Part shown: one piece after another, positions 39,812 through 50,927 of the stretch
How the letters are laid out: each line of letters starts with the position of its first letter
How positions within the stretch are numbered: the first letter of the stretch is position 1
Program-made: the position numbers and the translations under genes
Notes under the pieces: model-generated
Told to the model about the DNA's origin: nothing
What the model saw: only the letters and a program-made list of their open reading frames with translations
Databases searched by the model: none
NCBI GenBank assembly: GCA_036389135.1
Contig: DASVQP010000035.1
Span: 18,746-82,745, forward strand
Direction of reading: 5' to 3'
Source: Longimicrobium sp.
GTDB lineage: Bacteria; Gemmatimonadota; Gemmatimonadetes; Longimicrobiales; Longimicrobiaceae
DNA length: 64,000 nucleotides

Positions 39812-42502
39812 ATGGCGAAGCCCCGCCGCACCTCCGCGCCCGCGGGCGACCTGGCCGAGTACCAGGCCAAGCGCGACTTCGGCAAGACTCCGGAGCCGCG
39901 CGGCGCGCGTGCGCGGAAGAAGAAGGCGGCCGGGCTGGGCTTCGTGGTCCAGAAGCACGCGGCCAGCCACCTGCACTTCGACCTGCGGCTGGAGCTGGGC
40001 GGGGTGATGAAGAGCTGGGCCGTGCCCAAGGGCCCCTCCGGCGACCCGGCGGACCGCCGCCTGGCCGTGGAGGTGGAGGACCACCCCATGGAGTACAACA
40101 GCTTCGAGGGGACGATCCCGGCCGGCGAGTATGGCGGCGGCACCGTGATGCTGTGGGACCGCGGCACCTACACCGCGGACGACGTGCTCCCCAACGAAGA
40201 CCCCGAGGAGTTCCTCGCCGCACAGCACAAAAAGGGGAAGCTCGACATCACCTTCCACGGCGAGCGGCTGCGCGGCTCCTACGCCCTGGTGCGCACGCGC
40301 CGCGGCGAGAACGGGTCGAAGCCGCAGTGGCTCCTCATCAAGCACCGCGACGACCACTCCGGCGACGGGCTGGACCCCGCCGCGGAGTACGACACTTCGG
40401 TGGAGACGGGCCGGACCATGGAGGAGATCGCCTCCGGCCGTGGAGGCCGCCGTGTGTGGCGCTCCAATCGTGCCACCAGTGCGACACCTCCTCCACAACC
40501 AGGCTCCGCCGCCGCGCCGCGGCCCGTCGTGCTCCCCATGCTCGCCTCCTCCGCCGGGGGCACGGTGCCGGGCGGCGAGGGGTGGACCTTCGAGCCGAAG
40601 TACGACGGAATCCGCGTGCTCGCCTTCGTGGGGAACGGGACGGCGGCGCTGGTCACGCGCAACGGCAACGACAAGGCGCGCCAGTTTCCCGAAGTCGTGG
40701 AGGCGCTCCTCGCCTTCCGCCAGGAGCTGGGGCGCGACGTGGTGCTGGACGGCGAGCTGATCGGCGTGCGCAACGGCGAGGTGGTGCGCTTCGAGTCGCT
40801 GCAGGGGCGCATGCACCTGACCAACGACCGCGACATCGCCAACAGCTCCGCCCGGGAGCCGGCGGCGCTGGTCGCCTTCGACCTGCTGCTGGACGGCACG
40901 CGCCCCCTGCTGCGCGAGCCGTGGAGCGAGCGGCGCGTGGCGCTGGAGGAGCTGCTCGAGGGCCGCGCCACCGACGTGCTGCGGCTGGGCGAGAGCTCGG
41001 CGGACGTGGACGAGATGATGTCGCGCGCCCGCGCCGGCGGGTGGGAGGGTCTGGTCGCCAAGCGGACCTCCAGCGGCTACGCGGCCGGGAAGCGGTCGCG
41101 CGACTGGGTCAAGCTGAAGCTGGAGAACCGCCAGGAGCTGGTCGTCGGCGGATGGACGGAGCCCCGCAACTCGCGGCAGCACGTGGGGGCGCTCCTCCTG
41201 GGCTACTACGACTCGGAGGGGCGCTTCGTCTACGCGGGGCACACCGGCACGGGGTTCGATCAAAAGGGTTTGGCCGACGCCGCGCGGCGGATGAAGCCGC
41301 TGGAGCGCAAGACGTCGCCCTTTGTGGAGAAGCCCGCCACCAATGAGAAGGCGCACTGGGTGACGCCGAAGCTGGTGGTGGAGATCCGCTTCAACGAGTG
41401 GACCTCCGCGGGAAAGCTGCGCCAGCCCGTCTTCCTCGGTTTCCGCGACGACAAGGATCCGCGCTCCGTGGTGCGCGAGCCGGACGCCCGCGTCTCCGCC
41501 GCGGACCAGGCGCCGGAGCGTAGCGCCCCGGCTCCGCGGCACCCGGCGGGCTCCGTGGCGGAACGGCTCGACGCCATCGAGCGCGAGGGCGGCGACGGCG
41601 TGGTGGCGCTGGGGAAAGGGAAGCAGCTCTCCGTCAGCAACCTGGGCAAGGTCTACTTCCCCGCGGACGGCATCACCAAGGGCGACCTGCTGCGCTACTA
41701 CGCGGAGACGGCGCGCTACATCCTCCCCGCCATGAAGGACCGGCCGCTGGTGCTGCGCCGCTTCCCCAACGGCATCGAGGGGCAGGCCTTCTACCAGCAG
41801 ACCCCCGACGCGGACACGCCGGAGGGGGTGCGCGTGGAGACGATCCGCGAACCGGACGGCGACCTGAAGCGGCGCCTGATCGGCGGCGACCTGGCCACGC
41901 TCCTCTACACGGTGCAGCTCGGCGCCATCTCGTACGACCCCTGGCACTCGCGGGTTGACGGTCTGGACTACGCCGACTACTCGATCCTGGACCTGGACCC
42001 GGGCGAGGGGACCGACTTCCAGACCGTCGTCGAGGTGGCGCGGCTGGTCAAGCAGGAGCTGGATCGCGCGGGGCTGCACGGGGCGCTCAAGACGTCGGGC
42101 TCCAGCGGGCTGCACATCTACCTCCCGCTCCCGCCGCGCACGCCGCTGGAGACCTCCACGCTTCTGGCGCAGTTCATCGCCACGCGCGTGGCCGGGCGCG
42201 CGCCCAGGATCGCGACCGTCGAGCGGATGGTGAAGCGGCGCCCCCGCGGCACCGTGTACGTGGACTACCTCCAGAACATCCTGGGGAAGACGGTGGCGGG
42301 GGTGTACGCCGTCCGCGCCAAGCCGGGCGGCACCGTCTCCACCCCTCTGAGCTGGGACGAGCTGACCGACGATCTGGACCTGCACGCCTTCACCCTGCGC
42401 ACCCTCCCCGCGCGGCTGGCGGAGCGCGGAGACCTGTGGGGCCCGGCGATGAAGCGGCCCATCCCGCTGCGGCGCTTCCTGCGCGCCGCGCCGGCCGCCT
42501 GA
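39812..42502 (+). CDS. ligD: DNA ligase D (phosphoesterase-ligase-polymerase)
   Basis: The 896-aa enzyme repairs double-strand breaks with Ku. Domain order is PE-LIG-POL: 3'-phosphoesterase (about 20-180, FVVQKHAASHLHFDLRLELGG), ATP ligase (about 250-560, adenylated Lys in TFEPKYDGIRVLAF), and primase-polymerase (about 600-896, YFPADGITKGDLLRYY, then LDLDPGEGTDFQTV with metal Asps). This order is one of the known LigD arrangements. It starts 3 bp after ku. Confidence 0.95.
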   Translation: MAKPRRTSAPAGDLAEYQAKRDFGKTPEPRGARARKKKAAGLGFVVQKHAASHLHFDLRLELGGVMKSWAVPKGPSGDPADRRLAVEVEDHPMEYNSFEGTIPAGEYGGGTVMLWDRGTYTADDVLPNEDPEEFLAAQHKKGKLDITFHGERLRGSYALVRTRRGENGSKPQWLLIKHRDDHSGDGLDPAAEYDTSVETGRTMEEIASGRGGRRVWRSNRATSATPPPQPGSAAAPRPVVLPMLASSAGGTVPGGEGWTFEPKYDGIRVLAFVGNGTAALVTRNGNDKARQFPEVVEALLAFRQELGRDVVLDGELIGVRNGEVVRFESLQGRMHLTNDRDIANSSAREPAALVAFDLLLDGTRPLLREPWSERRVALEELLEGRATDVLRLGESSADVDEMMSRARAGGWEGLVAKRTSSGYAAGKRSRDWVKLKLENRQELVVGGWTEPRNSRQHVGALLLGYYDSEGRFVYAGHTGTGFDQKGLADAARRMKPLERKTSPFVEKPATNEKAHWVTPKLVVEIRFNEWTSAGKLRQPVFLGFRDDKDPRSVVREPDARVSAADQAPERSAPAPRHPAGSVAERLDAIEREGGDGVVALGKGKQLSVSNLGKVYFPADGITKGDLLRYYAETARYILPAMKDRPLVLRRFPNGIEGQAFYQQTPDADTPEGVRVETIREPDGDLKRRLIGGDLATLLYTVQLGAISYDPWHSRVDGLDYADYSILDLDPGEGTDFQTVVEVARLVKQELDRAGLHGALKTSGSSGLHIYLPLPPRTPLETSTLLAQFIATRVAGRAPRIATVERMVKRRPRGTVYVDYLQNILGKTVAGVYAVRAKPGGTVSTPLSWDELTDDLDLHAFTLRTLPARLAERGDLWGPAMKRPIPLRRFLRAAPAA

Positions 42503-42520
42503 TACCGCGAGGAGCGGACG

Positions 42521-43291
42521 ATGATCGACTTCGAAGCAGGGGTGAGGGAGGCGTGGATGGACGCGACCGCGCCGGGGTGCGTGCTGGTCGTCTCGGAGAA
42601 CGAGGTGATCCGCACGGGACTCCGTCTCCTCCTCCAGCGCAACCGCTACGAGGCGGTGGAGGCGCGCACGGAGGAGGAAGCGGTGCGGCTCTCGGTGGAG
42701 TGGTTCCCGGACCTGGTGATCGTGGACCTTCCCGACCCCGCGGCCCCGCGCCTCCTGGAGGAGCTTCGCCGCGAGCCGGGGTGCACCGGCACCCTCGCCC
42801 TGCGCCTGACCGCCGACTCCGAGGCCGCGCACTCGGGCACCGCCCACTACGACGGCTGCCTGGTGAAGCCGGCGGACCCGCAGCGCATCCTCGCCGAGGT
42901 GGTGCGGCTGATGGAGCGGCGCTTCGGGGCGGGACGCAGTGCGGTGCCGCTGGACGGCCCCCGCGCCGCGGAGCTGGTTCGGCTGGACACCCCCTTCCCC
43001 GCCCGCACGCGCGTGGAGGCGAACCCGCTGAACGCGGAGGTGCTGGCCAACATCCTCTCCGAGCTGCGCTGGCTGGGGATCCGCCACCACCAGCTGCGTG
43101 ACGGTGACGACGTGGTGGTGGAGTACGTGTGCACGGTGCAGCAGGCGCTGGAGCTCGGTTTCGAGGACGTGCCGGGCGTGCTCGCCTTCGCCCTGGAGGA
43201 TGCCTTCCCCTGGCTGGCGCGCCGCCCCGATGCGCTGCGCAGGCGGATCGAGCGGCTCAAGAACCTGGCATCGCTGCGCCGCACGGGGTGA
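42521..43291 (+). CDS. Receiver-domain protein with unknown C-terminal domain
   Basis: The N-terminal 120 residues fold like a CheY receiver: CVLVVSENEVIRTGLRLLL, phospho-acceptor Asp in PDLVIVDLPDP, and the Lys in GCLVKPADPQRIL. The acidic pair after the first strand is replaced by SEN, so metal binding may be weak. The C-terminal half (NPLNAEVLANILSELRWLGIRHH, EDVPGVLAFALEDAFPWLARRP) is unrecognised. It begins 18 bp after ligD, so it may be co-transcribed with the repair genes. Confidence 0.74.
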   Translation: MIDFEAGVREAWMDATAPGCVLVVSENEVIRTGLRLLLQRNRYEAVEARTEEEAVRLSVEWFPDLVIVDLPDPAAPRLLEELRREPGCTGTLALRLTADSEAAHSGTAHYDGCLVKPADPQRILAEVVRLMERRFGAGRSAVPLDGPRAAELVRLDTPFPARTRVEANPLNAEVLANILSELRWLGIRHHQLRDGDDVVVEYVCTVQQALELGFEDVPGVLAFALEDAFPWLARRPDALRRRIERLKNLASLRRTG

Positions 43292-43361
43292 GCACAGTGC
43301 GCCCGATGCCGAACGTGCGGCCGGGCGGAAGGTGAACAGCCGACGTAATTGGAGGTGCGGG

Positions 43362-43673
43362 ATGAGAGGTCCGAGGAGGACTCGCGATCCGGTCGAGATC
43401 CGGCTCTGGATGGAGGAGCGTGGCGGCGCCCCGGCCTTCGCGAACGGCGCCGAGGGACCGCTCCGCATCGACTTCGATCCGTACACGCCGGTGGCTGAGG
43501 CGGATTGGGTGCGCTGGTTTCGCGTCTTCGAGGACCACGCGCTCACCTTCCACTTCCACCCGGCGGACGAGGGCCGCTTCCACCGCCTGGTGCGCGGCCG
43601 GGCGGACGACGAGCACCCCACGCTGGCGGTGTGGCCGGCGGGGAGCCTGATGATCGTGGAGCGCACGGGCTGA
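43362..43673 (+). CDS. Hypothetical protein (103 aa)
   Basis: A strong GGAGG lies 6 nt before the ATG at 43362. The protein is rich in aromatic and acidic residues (WVRWFRVFEDHALTFHFHPA, VWPAGSLMIVERTG) and reads as a small mixed alpha/beta fold without signal or membrane parts. I recognise no family. It lies between the receiver protein and the LexA-like gene, all on the same strand. Confidence 0.62.
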   Translation: MRGPRRTRDPVEIRLWMEERGGAPAFANGAEGPLRIDFDPYTPVAEADWVRWFRVFEDHALTFHFHPADEGRFHRLVRGRADDEHPTLAVWPAGSLMIVERTG

Positions 43674-43701
43674 ACGGACGGAAACGAGAGGGCCGGCGCA
43701 C

Positions 43702-44145
43702 ATGAACGCGCGCGGCAACCCACAGCGGGGCATGGACATGGAACCGCTCACCCGCCGGCAGGTGGAGATACTGGGCTACCTGCGGGAATACCTGGAAGAG
43801 AAAGGGTACGCTCCCAGCCACGAGGAGGTGGCGGAGCGTTTCAGCTACCGCGCCATCTCCACCGTGGCCGAGCACCTGAACACGCTGCAGGAGAAGGGCT
43901 ACATCCTGCGCACCCCCGGCCGCTCGCGCGCGCTGCGCCTGCTGCGCCCCGGCGACGTCGCGGAGCCGGAGCCGACGCAGGGCTTCAGCGTGGCCGACGG
44001 CGCGCAGTACGTCCCCCGCCGCCACCTGCCGCCCATGTTCGCCGCCTGGATGGCCGAGTGGCTCACCGAGCGCGGCCATCCCCGCCCGGACGAGGCGCAG
44101 CTCAAGGCGTGGGTGATGCACCGCATGCGGCGGCGCGCGTCCTGA
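43702..44145 (+). CDS. LexA-like DNA-binding protein lacking the peptidase domain
   Basis: The N-terminal 75 residues match the LexA winged helix: EPLTRRQVEILGYLREYLEEKGYAPSHEEVAERFSYRAISTVAEHLNTLQEKGYI and the wing RTPGRSRALRLL. After that comes a short unrelated helical tail (MFAAWMAEWLTERGHPRPDEAQLKAWVMHRM). The Ser-Lys self-cleavage domain of LexA is absent, so it could not be inactivated by RecA in the usual way. Starts at 43702 or at the later ATGs 43732/43738 are all possible. Confidence 0.82.
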   Translation: MNARGNPQRGMDMEPLTRRQVEILGYLREYLEEKGYAPSHEEVAERFSYRAISTVAEHLNTLQEKGYILRTPGRSRALRLLRPGDVAEPEPTQGFSVADGAQYVPRRHLPPMFAAWMAEWLTERGHPRPDEAQLKAWVMHRMRRRAS

Positions 44146-44156
44146 CATCGCAGGGC

Positions 44157-44246
44157 GTCACACAGAGGGCACGGAGGAAAACGGAAAGGCACGGAAAGAA
44201 CCTCCTTTGCGGTTCTTTCCGTGCCCTCTGTGTCTCTGTGTGAGGC
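44157..44246. repeat. R1 palindromic repeat, copy f
   Basis: The outer arms GTCACACAGAGGGCACGGAGG and CCCTCTGTGTCTCTGTGTGAGG flank an inner perfect dyad AAAGGCACGGAAAGAACC / GGTTCTTTCCGTGCC. It lies between two convergent genes and could terminate both. Confidence 0.82.
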
Positions 44247-44252
44247 TGTTCT

Positions 44253-44597
44253 TCAGGCGCGCGGCGGGCGGAAGCCGAGGATCTCGCGGTCGTACGTGGC
44301 GGGGTTGGCGGCGTACAGCGCGCTCCACTCGTCGGGGCCGGGAAGGTTCAGCTCGCGGTGCACGGCCAGGATCAGCTCGCGGAGGCGGTCGGCGGACTCG
44401 CCGGTGCCCACCAGCGTCTCCACGATCTCGTCGCCGCCCCACGCCGGGGCCGCCACGGCGGCGGGAACGCGGGAGGCTTCGCCCGCACGCTGCGCCAGGA
44501 GCCAGAAGCCGTCCGGATCCAACGCGAAAATGTGCTCGGCGATTTTCGCCGAGCACCAGTCGAGATATTTGATCCGGAGAGCAGGTTCCTGCGCCAT
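44253..44597 (-). CDS. Hypothetical protein (114 aa)
   Basis: The protein reads MAQEPALRIKYLDWCSAKIAEHIF at the start, then WLLAQRAGEASRVPAAV, GGDEIVETLVGTGESADRLRELILAVHREL and YDREILGFRPPRA at the end. It is mostly helical and soluble, with normal host codon use. I cannot name a family. The ATG at 44597 opens the most protein-like part. It is convergent with the LexA-like gene. Confidence 0.6.
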   Translation of the reverse strand: MAQEPALRIKYLDWCSAKIAEHIFALDPDGFWLLAQRAGEASRVPAAVAAPAWGGDEIVETLVGTGESADRLRELILAVHRELNLPGPDEWSALYAANPATYDREILGFRPPRA

Positions 44598-44658
44598 GCA
44601 GGACGGGGTTGTAGGCGGACCGGGACGCGCGTGCGTCAACTGTGCGGCCCGCGGGCCA

Positions 44659-44835
44659 CTAGGTCAAGACTTTTGTTTGCGGGACGTCCCGAGCCAGCAC
44701 CTGGAAGATGGTCTCCCGCATCGCGCAGTATCGCAGCATCTTCGCCACGAGCTCCGGGTCCCGTTGCTGGATCGCTTCCACCCGGTTCGCCACGTCGGAG
44801 GGGAGCGTCAGGACAACTGGGCGGGCTTCCGTCAT
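44659..44835 (-). CDS. Possible small protein (58 aa), ribbon-helix-helix-like
   Basis: A short frame on the minus strand starts MTEARPVVLTLPSDVANRV, followed by a helical stretch (EAIQQRDPELVAKMLRYCAM). A beta-strand then two helices is the layout of ribbon-helix-helix proteins, but at this length chance cannot be excluded. A candidate promoter lies upstream. No Shine-Dalgarno sequence is visible. Confidence 0.38.
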   Translation of the reverse strand: MTEARPVVLTLPSDVANRVEAIQQRDPELVAKMLRYCAMRETIFQVLARDVPQTKVLT

Positions 44836-45205
44836 TCAGGGTCTCGAAGGTTCGGGGGATGGTCTTGCGGGGGCGGCCACGACGGGGGTGCCGAAGCCGG
44901 AGCGCCAAAGTAAGTGGGTGCCCCCGTGCCGGTCAACCCCTTTGTAACCCTATGCAAACCAATACGTTACACGCAAGTGACTGCGCCGCAACCGGTTGCG
45001 TGCCCACCCCCTCCTTCACGCCACGCGCGGTGGCCGGACAGGGGCTGGAGCGCTCTGAAACACCCTTGCGGAGCAGCGGGGCTGCAAGCAGATTAGGGGC
45101 CACCTCCCACGCGAAATTCCACGCGGTCCCCCCCTGTCCGACCGTCTCCGGAGCACCCGACCATGCTCGATCGCGATCCGCTCGTGCCGGTGAGGCGCTG
45201 AGCCG
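44836..45205. other. Non-coding gap before parA-like gene
   Basis: No convincing gene lies in these 370 bp. On the minus strand, TTGACC (44936-44931) and TTACTT (44913-44908) are 17 bp apart and could drive the small frame at 44659. On the plus strand a 12-codon frame (45162-45200) ends 5 bp before the ParA start and might be a leader peptide. I looked for parS-like palindromes and saw none. Confidence 0.4.
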
Positions 45206-46015
45206 ATGCCCGTCATCGCCATTGCCAACCAGAAGGGCGGCGTCGGAAAGACGACCACCGCCGTGAACCTCGGCGCCAGCCTGGCCGCGGCCGAGAAGCG
45301 CACGCTTGTGGTGGACCTGGACCCGCAGGGGAACGCCTCCAGCGGCCTCCTTCCAGCCGCGCTGCGCGGCTCCGCCCGCTCGTCGCTCTACGGCGTGCTC
45401 TTTGACGGCGCCCCGCTGGCCAGCGCCGTGGTGCGCTCGCCGGACATCGCCTTCCTGGACGTGGTCCCCACGAGCGACCACCTGATGGGCGCCGAGGTGG
45501 AGATGGCGGACCTCCCCGGCCGCGAGCGCCGCCTGCGCGAGGCGCTCGCCCCCGTGCGCGACCTGTACGACTTCGTGCTGCTGGACTGCCCTCCCGCGCT
45601 GGGCCTCTTCACCCTGGGCGCCCTGGTGGCTGCGGACAGCGTGCTGGTGCCGGTGCAGGCGGAGTTCTTTGCGCTGGAGGGGTTGTCGCAGCTGCTGGAG
45701 AACATCGAGCTCGTGCGGGCCCTGAACCCCGCGCTACGCGTGGAGGGCGCGTTGATCACGATGTACGACGGGCGGCTTTCGCTGGCGCAGAGTGTGGCCG
45801 CCGAGGTGCGCGGGCACCTGGGCGAGCGCACGTTCGCCACCGTCATCCCGCGCAACGTGCGCCTGGCGGAGGCGCCCAGTTTCGAGCGGCCGGTGCTCGC
45901 GTACGACGCGCAGTCGGCGGGGGCGCGCAGCTACCTGTCGCTCGCGGTGGAGCTGATCCAGCGGTATGGAATGGAGGCGCCGGTGGGGCGGGGGCGGGAG
46001 AGCCGGGCGGGATAG
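45206..46015 (+). CDS. ParA-family ATPase (Soj-like)
   Basis: The 269-aa protein has the deviant Walker A motif IAIANQKGGVGKTTTAVNLG, the Walker A' VVDLDPQGNAS and Walker B VLLDCPPALG, all standard for ParA/Soj proteins that position chromosomes, plasmids or protein clusters. It lacks an N-terminal DNA-binding helix. No parB gene and no visible parS site are adjacent: a repeat cluster follows the stop. It may work with a ParB coded elsewhere or be an orphan positioning ATPase. Confidence 0.9.
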   Translation: MPVIAIANQKGGVGKTTTAVNLGASLAAAEKRTLVVDLDPQGNASSGLLPAALRGSARSSLYGVLFDGAPLASAVVRSPDIAFLDVVPTSDHLMGAEVEMADLPGRERRLREALAPVRDLYDFVLLDCPPALGLFTLGALVAADSVLVPVQAEFFALEGLSQLLENIELVRALNPALRVEGALITMYDGRLSLAQSVAAEVRGHLGERTFATVIPRNVRLAEAPSFERPVLAYDAQSAGARSYLSLAVELIQRYGMEAPVGRGRESRAG

Positions 46016-46621
46016 GCATCGGCGCGGGCACCGGGGGATGGAGCGCGGGGCGCGGGGGCACGGGCGCGGGCACCGGGGGAGCCCGGAAGGCGGGCACCCG
46101 CGGGCACCGGGGGGGCGCGCGGGGCGGGCACCCGCGGGCACCGGGGGCTGAAGCCCCGGCTGGAACGACGGGAAGACCGCTGAAGCGGTCTCGGGGGCGG
46201 CGGGGGGTGGTGCGGTTCAGTGTTCCCCAGTGTAGGGCCTCGCGCCCCCCCGACCTCGCACCGCCCTCGGCGCGGAGCGAAGGAAGGGGCGGATTGCCGT
46301 GTGCACGCACATGGCGGTTGGCGGGGCCGAGCACGCGGGCGGCCGCGGGCGCAGGACACGGGCAGCCACGTGGGGCGGCCCCTACGGGATCGGTGCGGAG
46401 GGCGGGGGTCCGGGGGGGCAAGGGAGGGCGGACACGCAGGTCCGCCCCTACCGGAATCGGGCAGGGCGGGCGGCGGTGCAGCCCGTGACACGGGCGCGGT
46501 AAATCGCGCCCCTACAGGATTGCGGGCCCGACAGATATCCATGCGAACGCCCCTCCCCCAGGTAGTTATTGGGGGAGGGGCCGCGAGGTGTCGAGCGGGG
46601 GTGGGGGCCCTTCGCCTCCCC
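46016..46621. repeat. Composite repeat cluster D
   Basis: No gene is seen. From 46020 to 46140 a G-rich array repeats GCGGGCACCGGGGG-like units. Then follow an R4 unit at 46138-46203 (GGGGCTGAAGCCCC, GACCGCTGAAGCGGTC), R3 units at about 46360-46385, 46430-46450 and 46485-46513, and an R2 hairpin at 46549-46581. It lies between the convergent parA-like and kinase genes. Confidence 0.85.
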
Positions 46622-48817
46622 TCACGCCGGGAGCGTGAAGTGAAAGGTTGCGCCCTCGCCCGGGACGCTCTCCGCCCAGATGCGGCCGCCGTGGGCCTCC
46701 ACGATCCCCTTGGCGATGGCGAGGCCCAGGCCGAGACCCTCCTTCTCGCCGCGGCGGACCTGCCAGTAGCGGTCGAAGAGATGCGGGAGGTGCTCGGGGG
46801 CGATGCCGGTGCCGGTGTCGGCCACCGTGAAGCGGACGGCGCCCTCGGCGGGGGCGGCGGCGACGGTGATGAGGCCGCCCGCGGGGGTGAACTTCAGGGC
46901 GTTCCCCAGCAGGTTGGAGAGCACGCGCAGGACGCGCGAGTGGTCCGCCCACAGCGTGGGGAGGCCGGGCACCACCGAGGTGCCCAGCGTCAGCCCGCGC
47001 TGCACCGCCATCTCGCGGAACATCTCCACCGCCCCGTCCACCAGGTCTGCCGGCGTCACGGACGCGGGGCAGAGGGCCGCGCCCCCCGATTCCAGCGCCA
47101 CCACCTCCACCAGGTCCTGGATGAGCCCCGCCATCTGCTGCGACGCGTTGCGGATGGCGCGCAGCTGCTGGCGGTCGCGGTCGCTCCACGCCTCGCCGGC
47201 CGAGAAGTCGTCCAGCAGCGCCGTGCCCAGGACGATGGCGTTGAGCGGATTGCGCAGGTCGTGCGACACCACCGCCAGCACCTCCTCGCGGGCGCGGGAG
47301 GCCCGCTGCGCTTCCTCGTAGAGCCGCGCGTTGTCCACTGCCAGGGCGGCGCGGCGGGCCAGCTCCTGCGCCACCTCCAGGTCCGCCTCCTCGTAGGGCG
47401 GTGAGTTCGCCGTGCGGCCGAAGGAGATGGCGCCCAGCGTGCGCCCGCGTGCCTGCATCGGCACCACCATCCCGGAGGCGAGCCCCAGGTCGCGCAGCAT
47501 CTCCGTGTGCTCGGGGCCGCTGGAGATCGCGCTGACCATGCCGTCGTCCACCGCGGGGATGAGGCGCGCCTCGCCCGTGCGCAGGCAGACGACGGCGGGG
47601 TGCTCGCCCGCGGGGTCCACCGGGAAGCGGCGCAGGAGCCCGCGCACGATTTCGCGCCGGCGCGGGTCCGCGTGGGCGACGCCGGGGGCGCGCAGCTCCC
47701 CGCCCTCCTCCACGTGCACGATGCAGTAGTCGGCCAGGCTCCCCGCCACCATGTCCGCGATGCGCTGCAGCGTCGCGGCGGACTCCAGCGACGAGGCCAG
47801 GAGCTCGCTGGTGCGCGCCAGCAGGCGGTCGGCCTGCCGGCGGCGGCGCTCCTCCGTCACGTCGGTGAAGGTGACCACGCCGGCTACCGTCTTCCCCTCC
47901 GCGTCCGCGACGGGGGCGCCGTTCACCCGCATCACCGCGCGCGTGCCGTCGCCGCGGCGGTAGTGCAGCTCCTCGCCGGCGATGCTCTCGCCGTCGCGGA
48001 CGACGCGGGCCAGGGGGTACTCGCCCGCGGCGAGGGGGCGCCCGTCCGGGTGCACGTAGCCCGCGCCGCCCTCAGGGAGGATGGGGTGGCGGAAGAGGCG
48101 CTCCACCTCGGGGTTGTGCAGGACGATGCGGCCGTCCGGCGCTTCGCCGATCAGCACCCCCTCGGGCATCTGCCGCACCACCGCTTCCAGGAAGGCGCGC
48201 CCGCGCTCCGTTTCGCCCAGGAGCGCCGCGCGAGCTTCTTCGGCGCGGCGGGCGCTGATGTCGCGGATCATCCAGCGCATCCCCGCGGGCTCGCCGGCGC
48301 GCGCGGGGACTCCCTGCACCGAGCACTCCGCGGGGATCGGCTCACCGCCGCGCGGCGCAAGGGTGACTTCCCACTCGTCGATGCGCGCGCGCATGGAGGC
48401 GGCGAGCGACATTCGCGTGCGGAAGTCGCGCACCTCTTCTCGGTCGATGAAGAGCACCAGCGGCTTGCCGCGCAGCTCACGCCCGTTGACGCCAAGGAGC
48501 TCGCAGGCGGCGAGGTTCGCTTCGCGGATGACGCCCACCTCGTCGGTCACCACGTAGGGGACGGGCGCGTACTCGAAGAGCTCGACGTAGCGGCGATTCT
48601 CGTCCTCCAGGAGGAGCTGCGCGGCGGCGAGGCTCTCGTTCTGCTGGCGAAGCTCCTCTTCCGCCACGCGCAGCTCCTCCATCGCCGTCATCAGCTCTTC
48701 CAGCGCGGCCTGCGCCACGTCCCCCGGCCCCGCGGACGTGACGAGGCGCGCGCGCAGGGCCTCGATGCGGTCGTGCGCGCTGTGCATCTGGTGGTGGAGG
48801 ACGGAATCGAAGCTCAT
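46622..48817 (-). CDS. PAS/GAF sensor histidine kinase
   Basis: The 731-aa soluble kinase starts with a coiled coil (about 1-65), then two PAS domains (about 70-190 and 205-325), a GAF domain (about 340-500), the dimer/phospho-acceptor domain with His in VVSHDLRNPLNAI, and a HATPase with FSNLLGNALKFTP-like N box (LSNLLGNALKF), ADTGTGI and GLGLGLAIAKGIVEAHGG. It has no membrane segment, so it probably senses light, redox or a cytoplasmic ligand. No regulator is adjacent; it is near the CheB/CheR genes on the same strand. Confidence 0.93.
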   Translation of the reverse strand: MSFDSVLHHQMHSAHDRIEALRARLVTSAGPGDVAQAALEELMTAMEELRVAEEELRQQNESLAAAQLLLEDENRRYVELFEYAPVPYVVTDEVGVIREANLAACELLGVNGRELRGKPLVLFIDREEVRDFRTRMSLAASMRARIDEWEVTLAPRGGEPIPAECSVQGVPARAGEPAGMRWMIRDISARRAEEARAALLGETERGRAFLEAVVRQMPEGVLIGEAPDGRIVLHNPEVERLFRHPILPEGGAGYVHPDGRPLAAGEYPLARVVRDGESIAGEELHYRRGDGTRAVMRVNGAPVADAEGKTVAGVVTFTDVTEERRRRQADRLLARTSELLASSLESAATLQRIADMVAGSLADYCIVHVEEGGELRAPGVAHADPRRREIVRGLLRRFPVDPAGEHPAVVCLRTGEARLIPAVDDGMVSAISSGPEHTEMLRDLGLASGMVVPMQARGRTLGAISFGRTANSPPYEEADLEVAQELARRAALAVDNARLYEEAQRASRAREEVLAVVSHDLRNPLNAIVLGTALLDDFSAGEAWSDRDRQQLRAIRNASQQMAGLIQDLVEVVALESGGAALCPASVTPADLVDGAVEMFREMAVQRGLTLGTSVVPGLPTLWADHSRVLRVLSNLLGNALKFTPAGGLITVAAAPAEGAVRFTVADTGTGIAPEHLPHLFDRYWQVRRGEKEGLGLGLAIAKGIVEAHGGRIWAESVPGEGATFHFTLPA

Positions 48818-48904
48818 TATCGCGCGCCGGGAAGAGCGTGCCGCCTATCTGTGCTGTGTGTCCACTTAGGCAAAGCTTGCGCCAGGTTTTGCCATGGTCA
48901 GCCA

Positions 48905-49061
48905 TTGCCAGGGGCGAGTGAACTCGCGGCAACAACCGCACAAAGTCCGCCTGCGCGGACTCAGGGGTGGGATTCGCTCGCGCGGCGGGGGGCGGCGCGG
49001 ACAGGAGGCCGCGGTTCTCGAGCCGGCTTCAGCCGCCTTCCCGTGGTTCCAGCCGGGGGAT
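48905..49061. repeat. R5 and R4 repeat units
   Basis: An R5 unit (GGCGAGTGAACTCGCGGC, then AGTCCGCCTGCGCGGACT at 48944-48961) is followed by a partial R4 unit (GGCTTCAGCCGCC, TTCCAGCCGGGGG, 49022-49060). They lie between the CheR-PAS stop and the kinase start on the minus strand. Confidence 0.75.

Positions 49062-50923
<1,862 letters not shown>

Positions 50924-50927
<4 letters not shown>

Noticed and set aside
38894..43723. A 1609-codon open frame on the minus strand
   Set aside because: It is antisense to ku, ligD and following genes, has a composition typical of GC-rich shadow frames (Arg, His, Val rich) and shows no domain.
44641..45205. Search for tRNA genes or a replication origin near the parA-like gene
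   Set aside because: No cloverleaf arms, T-loop sequence, DnaA-box cluster or parS-like palindrome could be seen by eye.
46016..46140. G-rich direct repeats as a CRISPR array or coding repeat
   Set aside because: Units are short, unequal and without spacers, and no long frame with protein-like composition exists.
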